Assembly (NCBI RefSeq): GCF_037080055.1
Contig: NZ_JBAOJI010000002.1
Location: forward strand, 506,903-570,902
DNA from: Halovenus sp037080055
Lineage (GTDB): Archaea; Halobacteriota; Halobacteria; Halobacteriales; Haloarculaceae
Direction of reading: 5' to 3'
Length of the DNA stretch: 64,000 nucleotides
The position numbers and the translations under genes are program-made. The first letter of the stretch is position 1; each line of letters opens with the position of its first letter. Below, piece after piece: positions 15,913 to 25,610 of the stretch. A model generated the notes under the pieces. That model searched no databases, was not told the origin of the DNA, and saw nothing but the letters and a program-made list of their open reading frames with translations.

Positions 15913-17391
15913 CTAGTCAATGTATCCCAACTGTCGGAGATTCTGCTCTACTTGAGTATCCACCCTCATTCTGTCCGAATCGCCTTCCGGCCACATATTA
16001 AATTCTTCGGAGAGAGTGTTGACCAGGCGTTCTCGCAATGGCTGCACTATGTTCTCAGGTGGATTCTCTATTTTATTTTGTTCTGGATTTTCGTAAAGAC
16101 GTTCTGTGTCATTTGATGTGATCGTAAATAAATATTTGTCAGTACGAATTCCTTTTCGTCCGGCACTGAACTGGAGGAGTTGTTCATCACTCAGATATCG
16201 TGCGTACTCGCTCTTCTTAAAATAATCTACATTTCGAGTCCCATACTCCATAAAGACTGCATCTCGTTCGTCTCCGCCGAACATTGATTGACCACTTGTT
16301 GAATATGGCTGATCAAGCTTACAGAGATCGCAAATCGTATCGAAGAGATCAACAAGTGAGACGAGATCGGTCCGCCGAACGCCTTCTGGTATGCCGGGTC
16401 CCATCATCAGTAAGGGGACTTGGAGTGTTTCGTCGAAAAGGTAGTGACTGTGAACCAAGAGGTCGTGTTCACCGAATTGTTCGCCGTGATCCGCTGTTAA
16501 AATAAGAATTGTATCTTCTTGCAATTCACGCTTATAGAAGTCAAGAAAGGATTTGAATTCGTCATTGAGGTATTCGACACAGGCGGTATACCAATCTCGT
16601 AATACTTTGATTTCGGCGTCGTTAAGATAGCTGGGATCTGCTAAGAATTTCCCTATTCCGTCGGACGTTTGAGCATTCATGACTCGGTCTAATCGAACAT
16701 TGGGGTTATCAATCTTGCCTCGGTTGTCAGCGAGGTACTCGAGAAAATTCCATCGTGGTCGGGAAAATCCCGGTGTTGCTTGCTCTTTATATGGTCGTGG
16801 GGGATCGTAAGGACCATGTACTGTAGTGAAATTCACAAGTGCATAGAATGGATTATCTAAGCGGGATTCAATCCGGTCTTGCAGGAGATCGAATTTGAAC
16901 CGTGTACTATCGGCTCCACCTTTCGTGAGTTGCCGGAAGAAGTACTTACCGAATTTAGGATCTTTGAGTGATTTCAGAATAGCCCGGGGAGAGGTTAGGG
17001 ATGGAAATTCATAATAATGTTCGTATAGTTCATCAAATCCACGGTCGTAGCCCCAATCCGATCCCATTTTTGCGGGGCCAGTAATGCCGAACGTATCATA
17101 ATCTCTATCGCTTAGCCAAGTGGTGATGAGCGGAATATCATCTGGAAGGGGGATGTGTTGACCCGTAACTCCGTTTTCTGTGACACCATTTCCCGACGGA
17201 TATTGACCCGAATAGAGTGCTGCATGAGAGATAGGAGTTCCAGGTCCGCAAGCAAATGCAGACTCAAATAGAACCCCACTATTGGCGACTTCATCAAAGG
17301 CCGGCGTGTGTATGTTATTCCCATAACAACTGAGGTAGTCATATCGGAGCGTATCGAAAATAAGAACAACTACATTTGGATGGTCAGACAT
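15913..17391 (-). CDS. Sulfatase/alkaline-phosphatase-superfamily enzyme
   Basis: This 492-residue protein has an N-terminal metal site NVVVLIFDTLRYDYLSCYGN, nucleophile region ACGPGTPISHAALYSGQYPS and C-terminal metal site ILTADHGEQFGEHDLLVHSH. No C/S-x-P-x-R sulfatase signature is present; a Thr stands in the likely nucleophile position. Like its neighbour it may process phosphate-linked groups on surface glycans. A TTTAAC box ~27 nt upstream of the ATG suggests a leaderless mRNA. It is flanked on both sides by transposase remnants, as if carried in as a unit. Confidence 0.85.
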   Translation of the reverse strand: MSDHPNVVVLIFDTLRYDYLSCYGNNIHTPAFDEVANSGVLFESAFACGPGTPISHAALYSGQYPSGNGVTENGVTGQHIPLPDDIPLITTWLSDRDYDTFGITGPAKMGSDWGYDRGFDELYEHYYEFPSLTSPRAILKSLKDPKFGKYFFRQLTKGGADSTRFKFDLLQDRIESRLDNPFYALVNFTTVHGPYDPPRPYKEQATPGFSRPRWNFLEYLADNRGKIDNPNVRLDRVMNAQTSDGIGKFLADPSYLNDAEIKVLRDWYTACVEYLNDEFKSFLDFYKRELQEDTILILTADHGEQFGEHDLLVHSHYLFDETLQVPLLMMGPGIPEGVRRTDLVSLVDLFDTICDLCKLDQPYSTSGQSMFGGDERDAVFMEYGTRNVDYFKKSEYARYLSDEQLLQFSAGRKGIRTDKYLFTITSNDTERLYENPEQNKIENPPENIVQPLRERLVNTLSEEFNMWPEGDSDRMRVDTQVEQNLRQLGYID

Positions 17392-17564
17392 ATTTGCTTA
17401 TTGCTCGCTCTGAATGTTAAAGATATTGCGTTTCCAGTACTTAAAACCGGTGCGAGGCCGATAATGACGACCTGATAGCTCAGTGTGCAGACGAATCAAT
17501 CGGGTCGTCATCCAGCCTAACACACGCTGAAAACTTCAGTCTTAACCAGTCCACAGCCAGCGCA

Positions 17565-17950
17565 GTGTACTTGCTGCTCGACACAGTCGACAGCGAGTCA
17601 GTCGTCGATGAGTTTGATATCGGCAAACACAGCAAGAAACACGATTACGACAACCACCTCAAGGTCGCTGTGCGTGAAGAGATCAATCTCTCAGACTCGT
17701 TGGCCGAACTTGAAGAAGCAACCGACACAGAGGCTGAAATGGAGAAGATGGCTGACTCTACATTCTCACGGCACACGAACGACCGCGCAATAGTCGCGGT
17801 CGTTCGAACCATGTTTGAGTTGCTCTGTGCGTTGATTGGATGCTGCTTATTCAGTGGCTTAGACAACGCCACCCGATGCGGGGTGGCGTGCCGAAGGCAA
17901 TCCAGAAAGTTCGGAAACACTGGAACAAGACGCTCCGGTCAGTTGGGTAA
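17565..17950 (+). pseudogene. ISH8-like (IS4 family) transposase with a large internal deletion
   Basis: The first part encodes VVDEFDIGKHSKKHDYDNHL, VREEINLSDSLAELEEATDT and MADSTFSRHTNDR, the N-terminal pattern of ISH8-type transposases. It then jumps to their C-terminus: TMFELLCALIG and, after a frameshift, LIQWLRQRHPMRGGVPKAIQ and a stop at 17950. The central DDE region is missing, so the copy is dead. Confidence 0.7.
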
Positions 17951-18288
17951 CTCGTCTCTCAGCGGTTGGTTCGCCGCCGCTGTGAGCGGCTGCTCTGGTT
18001 AGCATCAGAAAATCTCTGAAAATACCGATAAAACCCGTCTGAACTGGACCCTCTGACCGAATTCGCTAACGTTCAACACTGCGTATCTTCCAAACAGGCA
18101 ACTCAGCTGAATTTCGTCGCCTGCGCCCGGGTGGTGTCTTTATTAACTTGAAGCGCGGCAGCATTATAGTCTTGTTCCCTACTCATAGGACAGTTCTGAG
18201 TGGCAAATCTATTGTGACTCTCAATTGGCGTGTCTCTGCCCTTGGCGATCATATATCGCTTTCGTATGATAAGATTAGATTAATTATT
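17951..18288. other. Gap with junction repeat copy B
   Basis: No gene is present. After the transposase remnant there is an unassigned stretch, then the 150-bp copy B described separately, whose last part is already the 3' end of the flippase gene. Confidence 0.5.
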
Positions 18289-18314
18289 CTAATAAATATC
18301 CCGATATAGTTGAG
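18166..18314 (-). repeat. Duplicated flippase/sulfatase junction, copy B
   Basis: It aligns with 14770-14922. Here the flippase end is intact, while the sulfatase start has lost its ATG (ccct in place of ccat) and its TATA box is weakened to GATTTGCC. The sulfatase body is gone. Confidence 0.65.
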
Positions 18315-19725
18315 TTATTTCCTGTGGCCTGAAAAATCCTAGAAGAAACAGAGCAATAAAGTAACCGCTTCCACCACCAGCAATGACAAGTATTAGATGA
18401 GGGACAGAGGATATATATTCTTGCGTCGCCAAAACAGCGATAGACATCATCCCGAGGGCAACCCCTAATTTGACTATCTTAACGGGACTCGGAAACCTCA
18501 TATTAGATTTTCGGTTCTGGTATTCGATTCCAATGATTAATCTGACTAACCATGATCCAACCAGCCCCAACCCGATGATAGTTATATTTTGTAAATATAT
18601 TCCAGTAAATAGCAGAAGACCGTATATTATACCACCTGCGATGCCAGAAATGGTTTCATACCGACTATCGTCATTAGCAATGTAGTATTGCGTGGCAGAG
18701 GTTGTAAGCACACTAATTCCGAACGCCGAAATTACTACTGCAGTTGTATACTTGCCCAACGTATAGCCACTCCCAAAAATGAAATTAACCATTTTATCAC
18801 CAATTAGCCACCCACCTACAATTATTGGTAATACTAAAACAGAAGAAAGCAAATAAAACTGTTCGAGAACTCTACCCACTTCTTCATTTTGGGTTACTTT
18901 TTCACTCAATTTTGGTAATAAAATCAACTTGGGTGGTCGAGCGATTAATTGAAACACCCGGTCAAATGTGAATAGAATACTCCAGGCAGCGTAAGTAGCG
19001 GGACCAAAGATAGTCAAAATAACTACATCTGGGCCTATTGTTTCGGCACGTTTTATTAGTACCCGTGGGAGGAGTGGAATAGATATACTTTGAATCTGTT
19101 GGATAAGTGGACTAAAAGTAAAAGATAACGATAGCTCGTCAGATATTAACGAGATTATTATAAACGATGACAGAGTCCGTAAAACAGCGAGAACTGATAC
19201 AACAGCAGGAATAGAAATATTATTTATGAATGCAAGTAAGAGCAGGCTAAGTAGCATCAATATTTCTGTGCCAGATTTTATTATTGCGTATGCTGTAAAT
19301 CGCTGTATACCTGTTAATATAGCAAGACCAACGGAGTACGAAGGGTAGGAAATAACTAAAAAAAACACCAGAATTTGATTATTGTTGATGAAATCTTTTG
19401 ACGCCGTAGGAATAATTTCGATTCCTGCGTCCGAGCCTACTATTATTGCGCCAGCAGCAAGACCTAATAAAACTATTACCGTGATTAGTACAGTTGTTAT
19501 TAGGTGTTGGCTTTCTGGATGCGAAACTTGGGAAAGCCGTTTGCGCACGATAGTATGCAGGTTCAGGTATCCGTGGAGAGACAAAATCCCTATGGCCAAT
19601 AGAAGAGATCTATAAACTCCGTACTCTGTTGGGATTAAGAGTCGAGTTAACAGAGGGATAGTAATGATGGAAACGGCTCTTGAGATAACTTCCGCTACAG
19701 CAACACTACGGATATCCTGTATCAT
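18289..19725 (-). CDS. Wzx-type flippase (MVF/polysaccharide transporter family)
   Basis: This 478-residue integral membrane protein has about 12-14 hydrophobic segments. It starts MIQDIRSVAVAEVISRAVSI followed by TIPLLTRLLIPTEYGVYRSL, the usual N-terminal signature of polysaccharide flippases. It would move a lipid-linked glycan across the membrane for S-layer or exopolysaccharide assembly. Codon use is AT-rich compared with the flanking genes. Its 3' end overlaps the duplicated junction shared with copy A. Confidence 0.85.
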   Translation of the reverse strand: MIQDIRSVAVAEVISRAVSIITIPLLTRLLIPTEYGVYRSLLLAIGILSLHGYLNLHTIVRKRLSQVSHPESQHLITTVLITVIVLLGLAAGAIIVGSDAGIEIIPTASKDFINNNQILVFFLVISYPSYSVGLAILTGIQRFTAYAIIKSGTEILMLLSLLLLAFINNISIPAVVSVLAVLRTLSSFIIISLISDELSLSFTFSPLIQQIQSISIPLLPRVLIKRAETIGPDVVILTIFGPATYAAWSILFTFDRVFQLIARPPKLILLPKLSEKVTQNEEVGRVLEQFYLLSSVLVLPIIVGGWLIGDKMVNFIFGSGYTLGKYTTAVVISAFGISVLTTSATQYYIANDDSRYETISGIAGGIIYGLLLFTGIYLQNITIIGLGLVGSWLVRLIIGIEYQNRKSNMRFPSPVKIVKLGVALGMMSIAVLATQEYISSVPHLILVIAGGGSGYFIALFLLGFFRPQEITQLYRDIY

Positions 19726-19780
19726 TATACGCAGAGATCTTTTCGAAGGATCTCATGCTTGTAGTTACCGTCCTGATCAT

Positions 19781-20593
19781 TCATCTATTCAGGTTGGCGA
19801 ATAGAACTGTATCACCGTTTTTATCTTCTTTAGTTTTGGTATCATATCCTCGTTCCTGAAGAATGTGATCAACCTTTTTTTCAGTGCTCTCGCCCCGGCG
19901 TTCGCTCCCCACATCAATGGCGAATTTTTGCACATTGGTACTCTTAATCCCCTCTAAAACTTCGGGTTCAGCACCTTCGGCGTCTATTTTTATGAAATCT
20001 ATCTGGTCTTGGGTAGGGATTATATCAGATATTTTATTCTGCACTAAGCTATCGATTGTATGGCCATAAACTGAAGTTGTCTCGTACTCACCTTGATCTA
20101 CATTAATTAGAGAGCTCTCTGTCGGGTCAGCGGCTGACTTAAACTTATACATCTTCTCAGTATCGGAGATCAAGCTATTTATTGGGATAATATTGTTGAC
20201 AGAAGAGGTATTCTTTTTTAAAGCCCGGAATGCTACGGGATCTGGTTCAACGGCTACAACTCGGTCAGCTGTTTTGGCAGCCGGAAGTGAGAACTCACCT
20301 ATGAAGCTCCCTACATCAATAACAAAATCACCAGTCCCTACGGAGCAAAATCCGGGAAGTTGATACCTTTGATATTTATGGGCTCTCATTTCCGGCCCTC
20401 CTCGTCCGATTTGCTCCCGGCATGTATAGAACGTATCTTGATGGGTCTTAACCACAAACAGGTCCCCTGACGGCCAGACGAGCCGCCATCTTCCGTCAGC
20501 CAAATAGTATACACTTGCCAAGATTCCAAGCAGGTGTCTTGGCGCGGAAGCCTTCACAGTATTTTTGATATCCCCAAACAAGGTTGTACTCAT
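19781..20593 (-). CDS. FkbM-family SAM-dependent methyltransferase
   Basis: This 270-residue protein has the SAM-binding loop DFVIDVGSFIGEFSLPAAKT around residue 88, the acidic motif VVAVEPDPVAFRALKKN, and the FkbM hallmark DFIKIDAEGAEPEVLEGI near 200. FkbM enzymes methylate hydroxyl groups, here probably of a sugar in the surface glycan. It is upstream of the flippase on the same strand, 55 nt apart, and may be co-transcribed with it. Confidence 0.85.
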   Translation of the reverse strand: MSTTLFGDIKNTVKASAPRHLLGILASVYYLADGRWRLVWPSGDLFVVKTHQDTFYTCREQIGRGGPEMRAHKYQRYQLPGFCSVGTGDFVIDVGSFIGEFSLPAAKTADRVVAVEPDPVAFRALKKNTSSVNNIIPINSLISDTEKMYKFKSAADPTESSLINVDQGEYETTSVYGHTIDSLVQNKISDIIPTQDQIDFIKIDAEGAEPEVLEGIKSTNVQKFAIDVGSERRGESTEKKVDHILQERGYDTKTKEDKNGDTVLFANLNR

Positions 20594-21031
20594 ATATATT
20601 TACTAGCTTCTATAACTCAACGATCAAGTCGTTCAGCACTATCATAATTTTCTCATGGAGTGTTAATAAGAGGCACGATCTTATACGTGAATCGTTTAGC
20701 CCCAAACAACGAGCTAATTATAATAAATCGTCCAACACACCGTCGCGGGTCGTAGCACTTGACGGACGAACACCAGCCGAGGAGGTTCAGAACTAGACAG
20801 TAACCACTACCCATGAGTGTTCTATTTATTACAATACTTATCTCCAGACCGGTTTCGGTAGTCTCTTATGGGGGCAGCGATTTTGGCGAAGTATATTGGT
20901 GTAATAGGCAGGCAAACGAATCCCGGAAAGATAGCCTACAGATCCTCTCCGTTCTCGGCAACGGGCGTGGTGAACTTCTTACAGCATGTCTTCTACGGCC
21001 GTACCGATGTTCAACGAGACAGAGCAAAACA

Positions 21032-22471
21032 ATGCGAGATATCGAACTCAGAATCCGATACGAGCGATTCGGAGAGGTCATAGTATCCTATTGCATCCCG
21101 AACGTTCTCCGTTTTTTTTTGTCGATAGCCACTGTGATGCTTGGTACCGTTATTTTCTTGACCAAAGCACTGGCTTTAGCACCTTTTTTCTTCATCCTCG
21201 GGTACGTCTGTATACTACTGACAATCACCTACCAGACGGCGATTTCGAGGGATCCCTTTAATCCGCTCACACTGATCTTGTCACTTGGCTTGCTTCGGTT
21301 CGGTCTCCCGTATCTTTTGTTTTATTTTGGGGCACCCAGGTCTGGGGCGCAGAACCTCATCCGCCTCCTCTCATTAACAGAGTCACACCTGATCTTAAGC
21401 CATATCCTCTGGATAATTGGCCTTAATGCCCTCATTTTCGGCTGGTTCGCTTTCCCGAGACGCGTCTCAGATCCGGTGGATCCATTCGACTTTTCGATAG
21501 GACCCTACGCGACGGTATTCGCTGGCCTTTTGTTTCTCTTCGGCACTGCGAACATCGCCACATTCGTACACCTGAACGCAGACATACTGCAAGCTGTAAA
21601 GACTGGATCGTTCAGGGGACAACAGATAACCCCTGGGACCGGAATTTACTGGTATCTGGGGCTCTCGACGATCTCCGCGGCGTCCGTAATGGCCGCTACG
21701 ATCATCGCTAGGTCCCGTGCGTGGTACCACGTCGCTCTCGTCCCCGGGCTCGTCGCGATGGGAGTCCTGTGGATCCTAGGCGGTCGGGCTCGGGCACTCA
21801 CACCAGTTGTTATCGTCGCTCTGCTCGTCTGGTATCGGTGGTTCTCACGGCCGGACAGAACGGTTCAACCGTTCCGTATCCTCGCTGTTGGTGCCGCATT
21901 AGTGCCAGTCCTAATGTGGTTTCTCCACCTTTCTAACCTGTATCAGCGCGGTTTTGGAATTCGGTCGTTATCGCTGTCATTTACGAGTTTCCCGCGATAC
22001 GTGTCTAACGCGGTCTACACCGATATCGGGGACTTTCAAGGAATCGCGGGAGCAGTTGCAGTCGGCGGCGGTGTTCTGAAAGGAAATACGTTCGGGGTGC
22101 TCTTTTGGCCGCTGTCAGAGGGCTTCCCCATCGGAAGAAGCACTGGGGCATTCATCGTTGAGACGCGTATGGGTCGAGATGGCTTCGGTGTCGGGCCAAC
22201 TCTCATTGGGGATGCTTACGTTAATTTCGGACTCCTTGGAGTTATAATCGTACTTAGCGTGTTCGGCCTCGTACTCAAGTGGTTGTATGCTCAGTTTGTC
22301 CAGCATAGAATCCGTCCCGTAATATACGCTATCGTTGCTGTCTATGCTATCCGTCTAATGTTTGAGTCCATCAACAAGTGGAGCGAGCTCGTCGTTGTAT
22401 CCGGTTTTACTGGTATAGTCGTCATTGTCTCTGTTTTCGTCACAACTAGATCTAATCCTACTGTAAATTAG
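21032..22471 (+). CDS. Wzy-like oligosaccharide polymerase (multispanning membrane protein)
   Basis: This 479-residue protein from ATG 21032 has about 11 hydrophobic segments and a long middle loop with FRGQQITPGTGIYWYLGLST and GGRARALTP, as in O-antigen polymerase/oligosaccharide repeat unit polymerases. The frame is open back to an ATG at 20813, but the extra 73 residues are Cys- and Arg-rich and look non-coding, so the later start is preferred. It would join repeat units outside the membrane. The long 5' stretch (20594-21031) holds no other clear gene. Confidence 0.7.
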   Translation: MRDIELRIRYERFGEVIVSYCIPNVLRFFLSIATVMLGTVIFLTKALALAPFFFILGYVCILLTITYQTAISRDPFNPLTLILSLGLLRFGLPYLLFYFGAPRSGAQNLIRLLSLTESHLILSHILWIIGLNALIFGWFAFPRRVSDPVDPFDFSIGPYATVFAGLLFLFGTANIATFVHLNADILQAVKTGSFRGQQITPGTGIYWYLGLSTISAASVMAATIIARSRAWYHVALVPGLVAMGVLWILGGRARALTPVVIVALLVWYRWFSRPDRTVQPFRILAVGAALVPVLMWFLHLSNLYQRGFGIRSLSLSFTSFPRYVSNAVYTDIGDFQGIAGAVAVGGGVLKGNTFGVLFWPLSEGFPIGRSTGAFIVETRMGRDGFGVGPTLIGDAYVNFGLLGVIIVLSVFGLVLKWLYAQFVQHRIRPVIYAIVAVYAIRLMFESINKWSELVVVSGFTGIVVIVSVFVTTRSNPTVN

Positions 22472-23226
22472 AGAATAATACTTCCCAACATTTGACTGGG
22501 TAGCTTTGATGCGAGTATAATCTATCTTATGAGGGCGCTCGACAGAAAATCATCCGTCTTTAGCTAAGTGAAGACCGCTATACAACAGTATATTTCGCGG
22601 CTTCTTTGCGAGAGGATGAGGAAGCCGAGTCTGTGTACGACAACGGTTCCTCATCTCGAATTATATATGCGTCGGCTCACTACGCTTTTTCCATTTGAGT
22701 TCCTTGAAGAACACGTCGAGGAACTCAGCGAGTAGTTGAGATACTCGCTGCCGTCGCTGTTGGAGCGGCTGATCAGATACACAGAAGATCCACCAGCAAT
22801 GACCGATACTACAAGAAACGTCGCTACCGCTACGCAAACGAGGTGTAACTTTTAGCTAAAAATTAATGTTCTAATAGGGTGATGGTGGTACTATTTCAGG
22901 CCACTTGCTTCCGTTTCAATATCGGACTCCTAAAGGGTAGATATGACCGATTGCAATACCTTGCCTTGTTGTGTCTTGTCATCTTTGGTGCGACAAATAT
23001 ATTTCATGGCTCCAAATTAGTGGCGGCACCGTTCGATTTCGAATAGTGATTAGGTTAGCACAGTAGTTTTCATTGGAATATCAAATTATAATCTCTTGGA
23101 TTCAATAGAAAGCGGAAACTTAATTGACTCCAATCACAGCAGACTTATATAATCTATTATAATTGTCCAGTCTATATTATTGGTAATCTCATTGTTTTGT
23201 ACCCAACAATCAAAATCAGTTCGCGA
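22472..23226. other. Gap with a short coding relic
   Basis: No intact gene is seen. Between about 22680 and 22850 the plus strand, with one in-frame stop, reads EFLEEHVEELSE then LRYSLPSLLERLIRYTEDPP. It looks like a decayed gene, possibly IS-related, of unknown family. The rest is AT-rich sequence with frequent stops. Confidence 0.5.
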
Positions 23227-24357
23227 TCATGCATTTATATATTTTTTATATAATATCTCTGTATTTGACACGGTTTCTTCCATTGTAAATGAATTTTCAA
23301 CCCGTTCCAAACCGGCTTGCCCCATATTTTCCATCGTGTTCGGGTTGTTAATTGTACTTATTATTTTCTCCGATAAATCTTCACTATCTCCGACGGTGGC
23401 TAGTTTGCCAGTCTCGTTATCAACAACCACTTCTGGAATGGCACTTGTACGTGTAGCAACGATCGGTGTGCCTGCAGCCATTGCCTCAAGCAGCACCAGT
23501 CCGAACCCTTCCCTTCTCGAAGGGAGAACGAACAAATCAAATGCGTGCATGAGTTCGGGAATGTCGGAGCGAAATCCGGCGAATGTAACATTATTCTCTA
23601 ATCCTAAAGTATGGCATTGTCGTTCGAGCTCTTCTCGGTTCGGGCCATCTCCAACGATAAGAAGGTGAACCTGGGGGTTCGCATCGATCACCCTGGGTAG
23701 TGAATCCAGCAGAATATCAATACCCTTAACATTCACCAGGCGACATACTGTTCCGATCAGTATCTGACTATCATCCGGGAGCGTAGACCGTATCTCACGA
23801 ACATCATCCTGATTTACTTGCTGAAATGGTTTCAAATCAAGGCCGTAATGAATCGTCGTGAACTTTTCCTCACGAGAGAATGTATTTTCTGAATGAAAGT
23901 CTTTTAAAAAATCAGATATTGTGATTATTTCATCTGAGATGGCTGCCGTTAGAGAATGTAGCCATCGATAAGGCAAGGATTCCAAGTAAGGTGCATTGTT
24001 ATGCTTTGTTGATATTATTGGTGTATTAGAAGTCAAAATGCCCGCTATTGACCCATAGACATCTCCACGAAATAAATGAGTATGAATTATATCAAAATCA
24101 TTTTTGGTAATATATCTAATTAATCGAGCCAAGCCGATTGGATCCATAGTACGTTCAATACCAATGCATGATACTGTACATCCTGCTTGCTCGAATTCAC
24201 GTTCCATTTCTGCGGGACCTCGTAGATACGCAACATGGACTTCCCAGCCTCGACCAATTAAGCCCTCACACAAACTCAAGAGATGGTTTGCTACGCCTGC
24301 CTTTTTTAATCCAGGCATTACATGGAGGATCGTCGGAGAGGTCTCAGACGTTTTCAT
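23227..24357 (-). CDS. GT4-family glycosyltransferase
   Basis: This 376-residue GT-B protein begins TILHVMPGLKKAGVANHLLS. It shows the acceptor-side FDIIHTHLFRGDVYGSIAG, then LIGTVCRLVNVKGIDILLDS, VHLLIVGDGPNREELE and the E-x7-E motif EGFGLVLLE with AMAAGTPIVATRTSAIPEVV. A minus-strand TATA-like AGTTTATG (24381-24388) lies 27 nt before the ATG. It is divergent from the next glycosyltransferase, sharing a 70-bp promoter region. Substrates are unknown. Confidence 0.9.
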   Translation of the reverse strand: MKTSETSPTILHVMPGLKKAGVANHLLSLCEGLIGRGWEVHVAYLRGPAEMEREFEQAGCTVSCIGIERTMDPIGLARLIRYITKNDFDIIHTHLFRGDVYGSIAGILTSNTPIISTKHNNAPYLESLPYRWLHSLTAAISDEIITISDFLKDFHSENTFSREEKFTTIHYGLDLKPFQQVNQDDVREIRSTLPDDSQILIGTVCRLVNVKGIDILLDSLPRVIDANPQVHLLIVGDGPNREELERQCHTLGLENNVTFAGFRSDIPELMHAFDLFVLPSRREGFGLVLLEAMAAGTPIVATRTSAIPEVVVDNETGKLATVGDSEDLSEKIISTINNPNTMENMGQAGLERVENSFTMEETVSNTEILYKKYINA

Positions 24358-24430
24358 AGTCCTATGGGTGCAGGCGAACTCATAAACTACTTGTGATACG
24401 TCCTATTACGATTTGGATGGTTATCTTAGG

Positions 24431-25588
24431 ATGGATTCAAAGCTGCGTATTCTACTTTCACCGAGCATTTTCCCTCCGGAGTCCGGGGGTCCAGCAACGT
24501 TCATGCCTGAATTAGGTAGTTCGCTATTACAAAGGGGGCACAAAATAAAAGTAGTTACTAATGGTAAACCTCACCCGAACATAGATAATAATTTCGAGTA
24601 TGAAATTGTTCGCACAGGTGAGCATAAGTCAACAATATCACGATATCTCTCTCAAATACGAGCGTTAAAAAATGCATCTAAAAGATTTAAACCGGACGTG
24701 ATCGTCTCAAATGGTTCGGATTTTCCTCCAGCAGTAGTTTCAAAACTAACTGGGATTCCGCTTGTATCGAAGGTTGTTGGAGATAGTGCATGGGAACGCG
24801 CAAGACGCCGGGGTAATGTTACGGACGGAATCAACAGATTTCAAAAAAAATCGTATGGATTTCGCGTGAAAGTATTCAAATTGCTTCGGAATTTCGAAGC
24901 TAATTCTGCTGATCGTATAATAGTTCCCAGTGATTATTTGAAACAGATCGTCCTGTCGTGGGATATTCCACGATCAAAGGTTGTAAAGATATATAATTCT
25001 ATTAATATTAGCGTAGATGCACCATCTCATAAAAAAAGGGGTACAGACATTTTGACAGTTGCACGCCTAGTTGGGTGGAAAGGAATAAAAAACCTCATTT
25101 CTGCTTTTGAAAACCTTGCTGCCCAACATTCTAAGCCACACTTGCACATTCTGGGTGATGGCCGTAAGCGAACAGAGTTTGAGGAATACGCACAATCCAC
25201 TAGTGTTTCAGATCGCATCCACTTTCATGGCAGAGTACCACATAACAAAGTATTAGAGCATATGAAGCGATGTCGGGTATTCGTTCTAAATTCATCGTAT
25301 GAGGGTCTTCCTCACGTAGTATTAGAAGCGATGGCATGCGGCTTGCCTGCTATTGTTTCAAATGCAGGAGGGAACACGGAGGTAGTGAATGATAGACAAA
25401 CTGGTTTCATAATAGATCCAGATAATGTGGAAGAATTATCAAAAAAGATGTGTGATCTTATCTCATCAGATGATAAGTTTGCTGAGTTTCAGAGAGAAGC
25501 TATAAAACTACTAAACTCGAAGTTTAACCATGCGAACATGATTGACAGATATGAACATACGCTGATTGATATTTCTCAACATGATTGA
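24431..25588 (+). CDS. GT4-family glycosyltransferase
   Basis: From ATG 24431 it encodes 385 residues; a TTG 18 nt upstream is possible. Motifs are LLSPSIFPPESGGPATFMPE at the N-terminus, ILTVARLVGWKGIKNLISAF, LHILGDGRKRTEFEEY, and E-x7-E in EGLPHVVLE with AMACGLPAIVSNAGGNTEVV. Codon use is strongly AT-rich. Convergent with the next operon, 22 nt apart. Confidence 0.88.
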   Translation: MDSKLRILLSPSIFPPESGGPATFMPELGSSLLQRGHKIKVVTNGKPHPNIDNNFEYEIVRTGEHKSTISRYLSQIRALKNASKRFKPDVIVSNGSDFPPAVVSKLTGIPLVSKVVGDSAWERARRRGNVTDGINRFQKKSYGFRVKVFKLLRNFEANSADRIIVPSDYLKQIVLSWDIPRSKVVKIYNSINISVDAPSHKKRGTDILTVARLVGWKGIKNLISAFENLAAQHSKPHLHILGDGRKRTEFEEYAQSTSVSDRIHFHGRVPHNKVLEHMKRCRVFVLNSSYEGLPHVVLEAMACGLPAIVSNAGGNTEVVNDRQTGFIIDPDNVEELSKKMCDLISSDDKFAEFQREAIKLLNSKFNHANMIDRYEHTLIDISQHD

Positions 25589-25610
25589 CTAACGTCTGGC
25601 ATGGGACGTT

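Noticed and set aside
20813..21031. N-terminal extension of the Wzy-like protein
   Set aside because: The added 73 residues contain many Cys and Arg, do not resemble a membrane-protein start, and the family normally begins close to the first helix.
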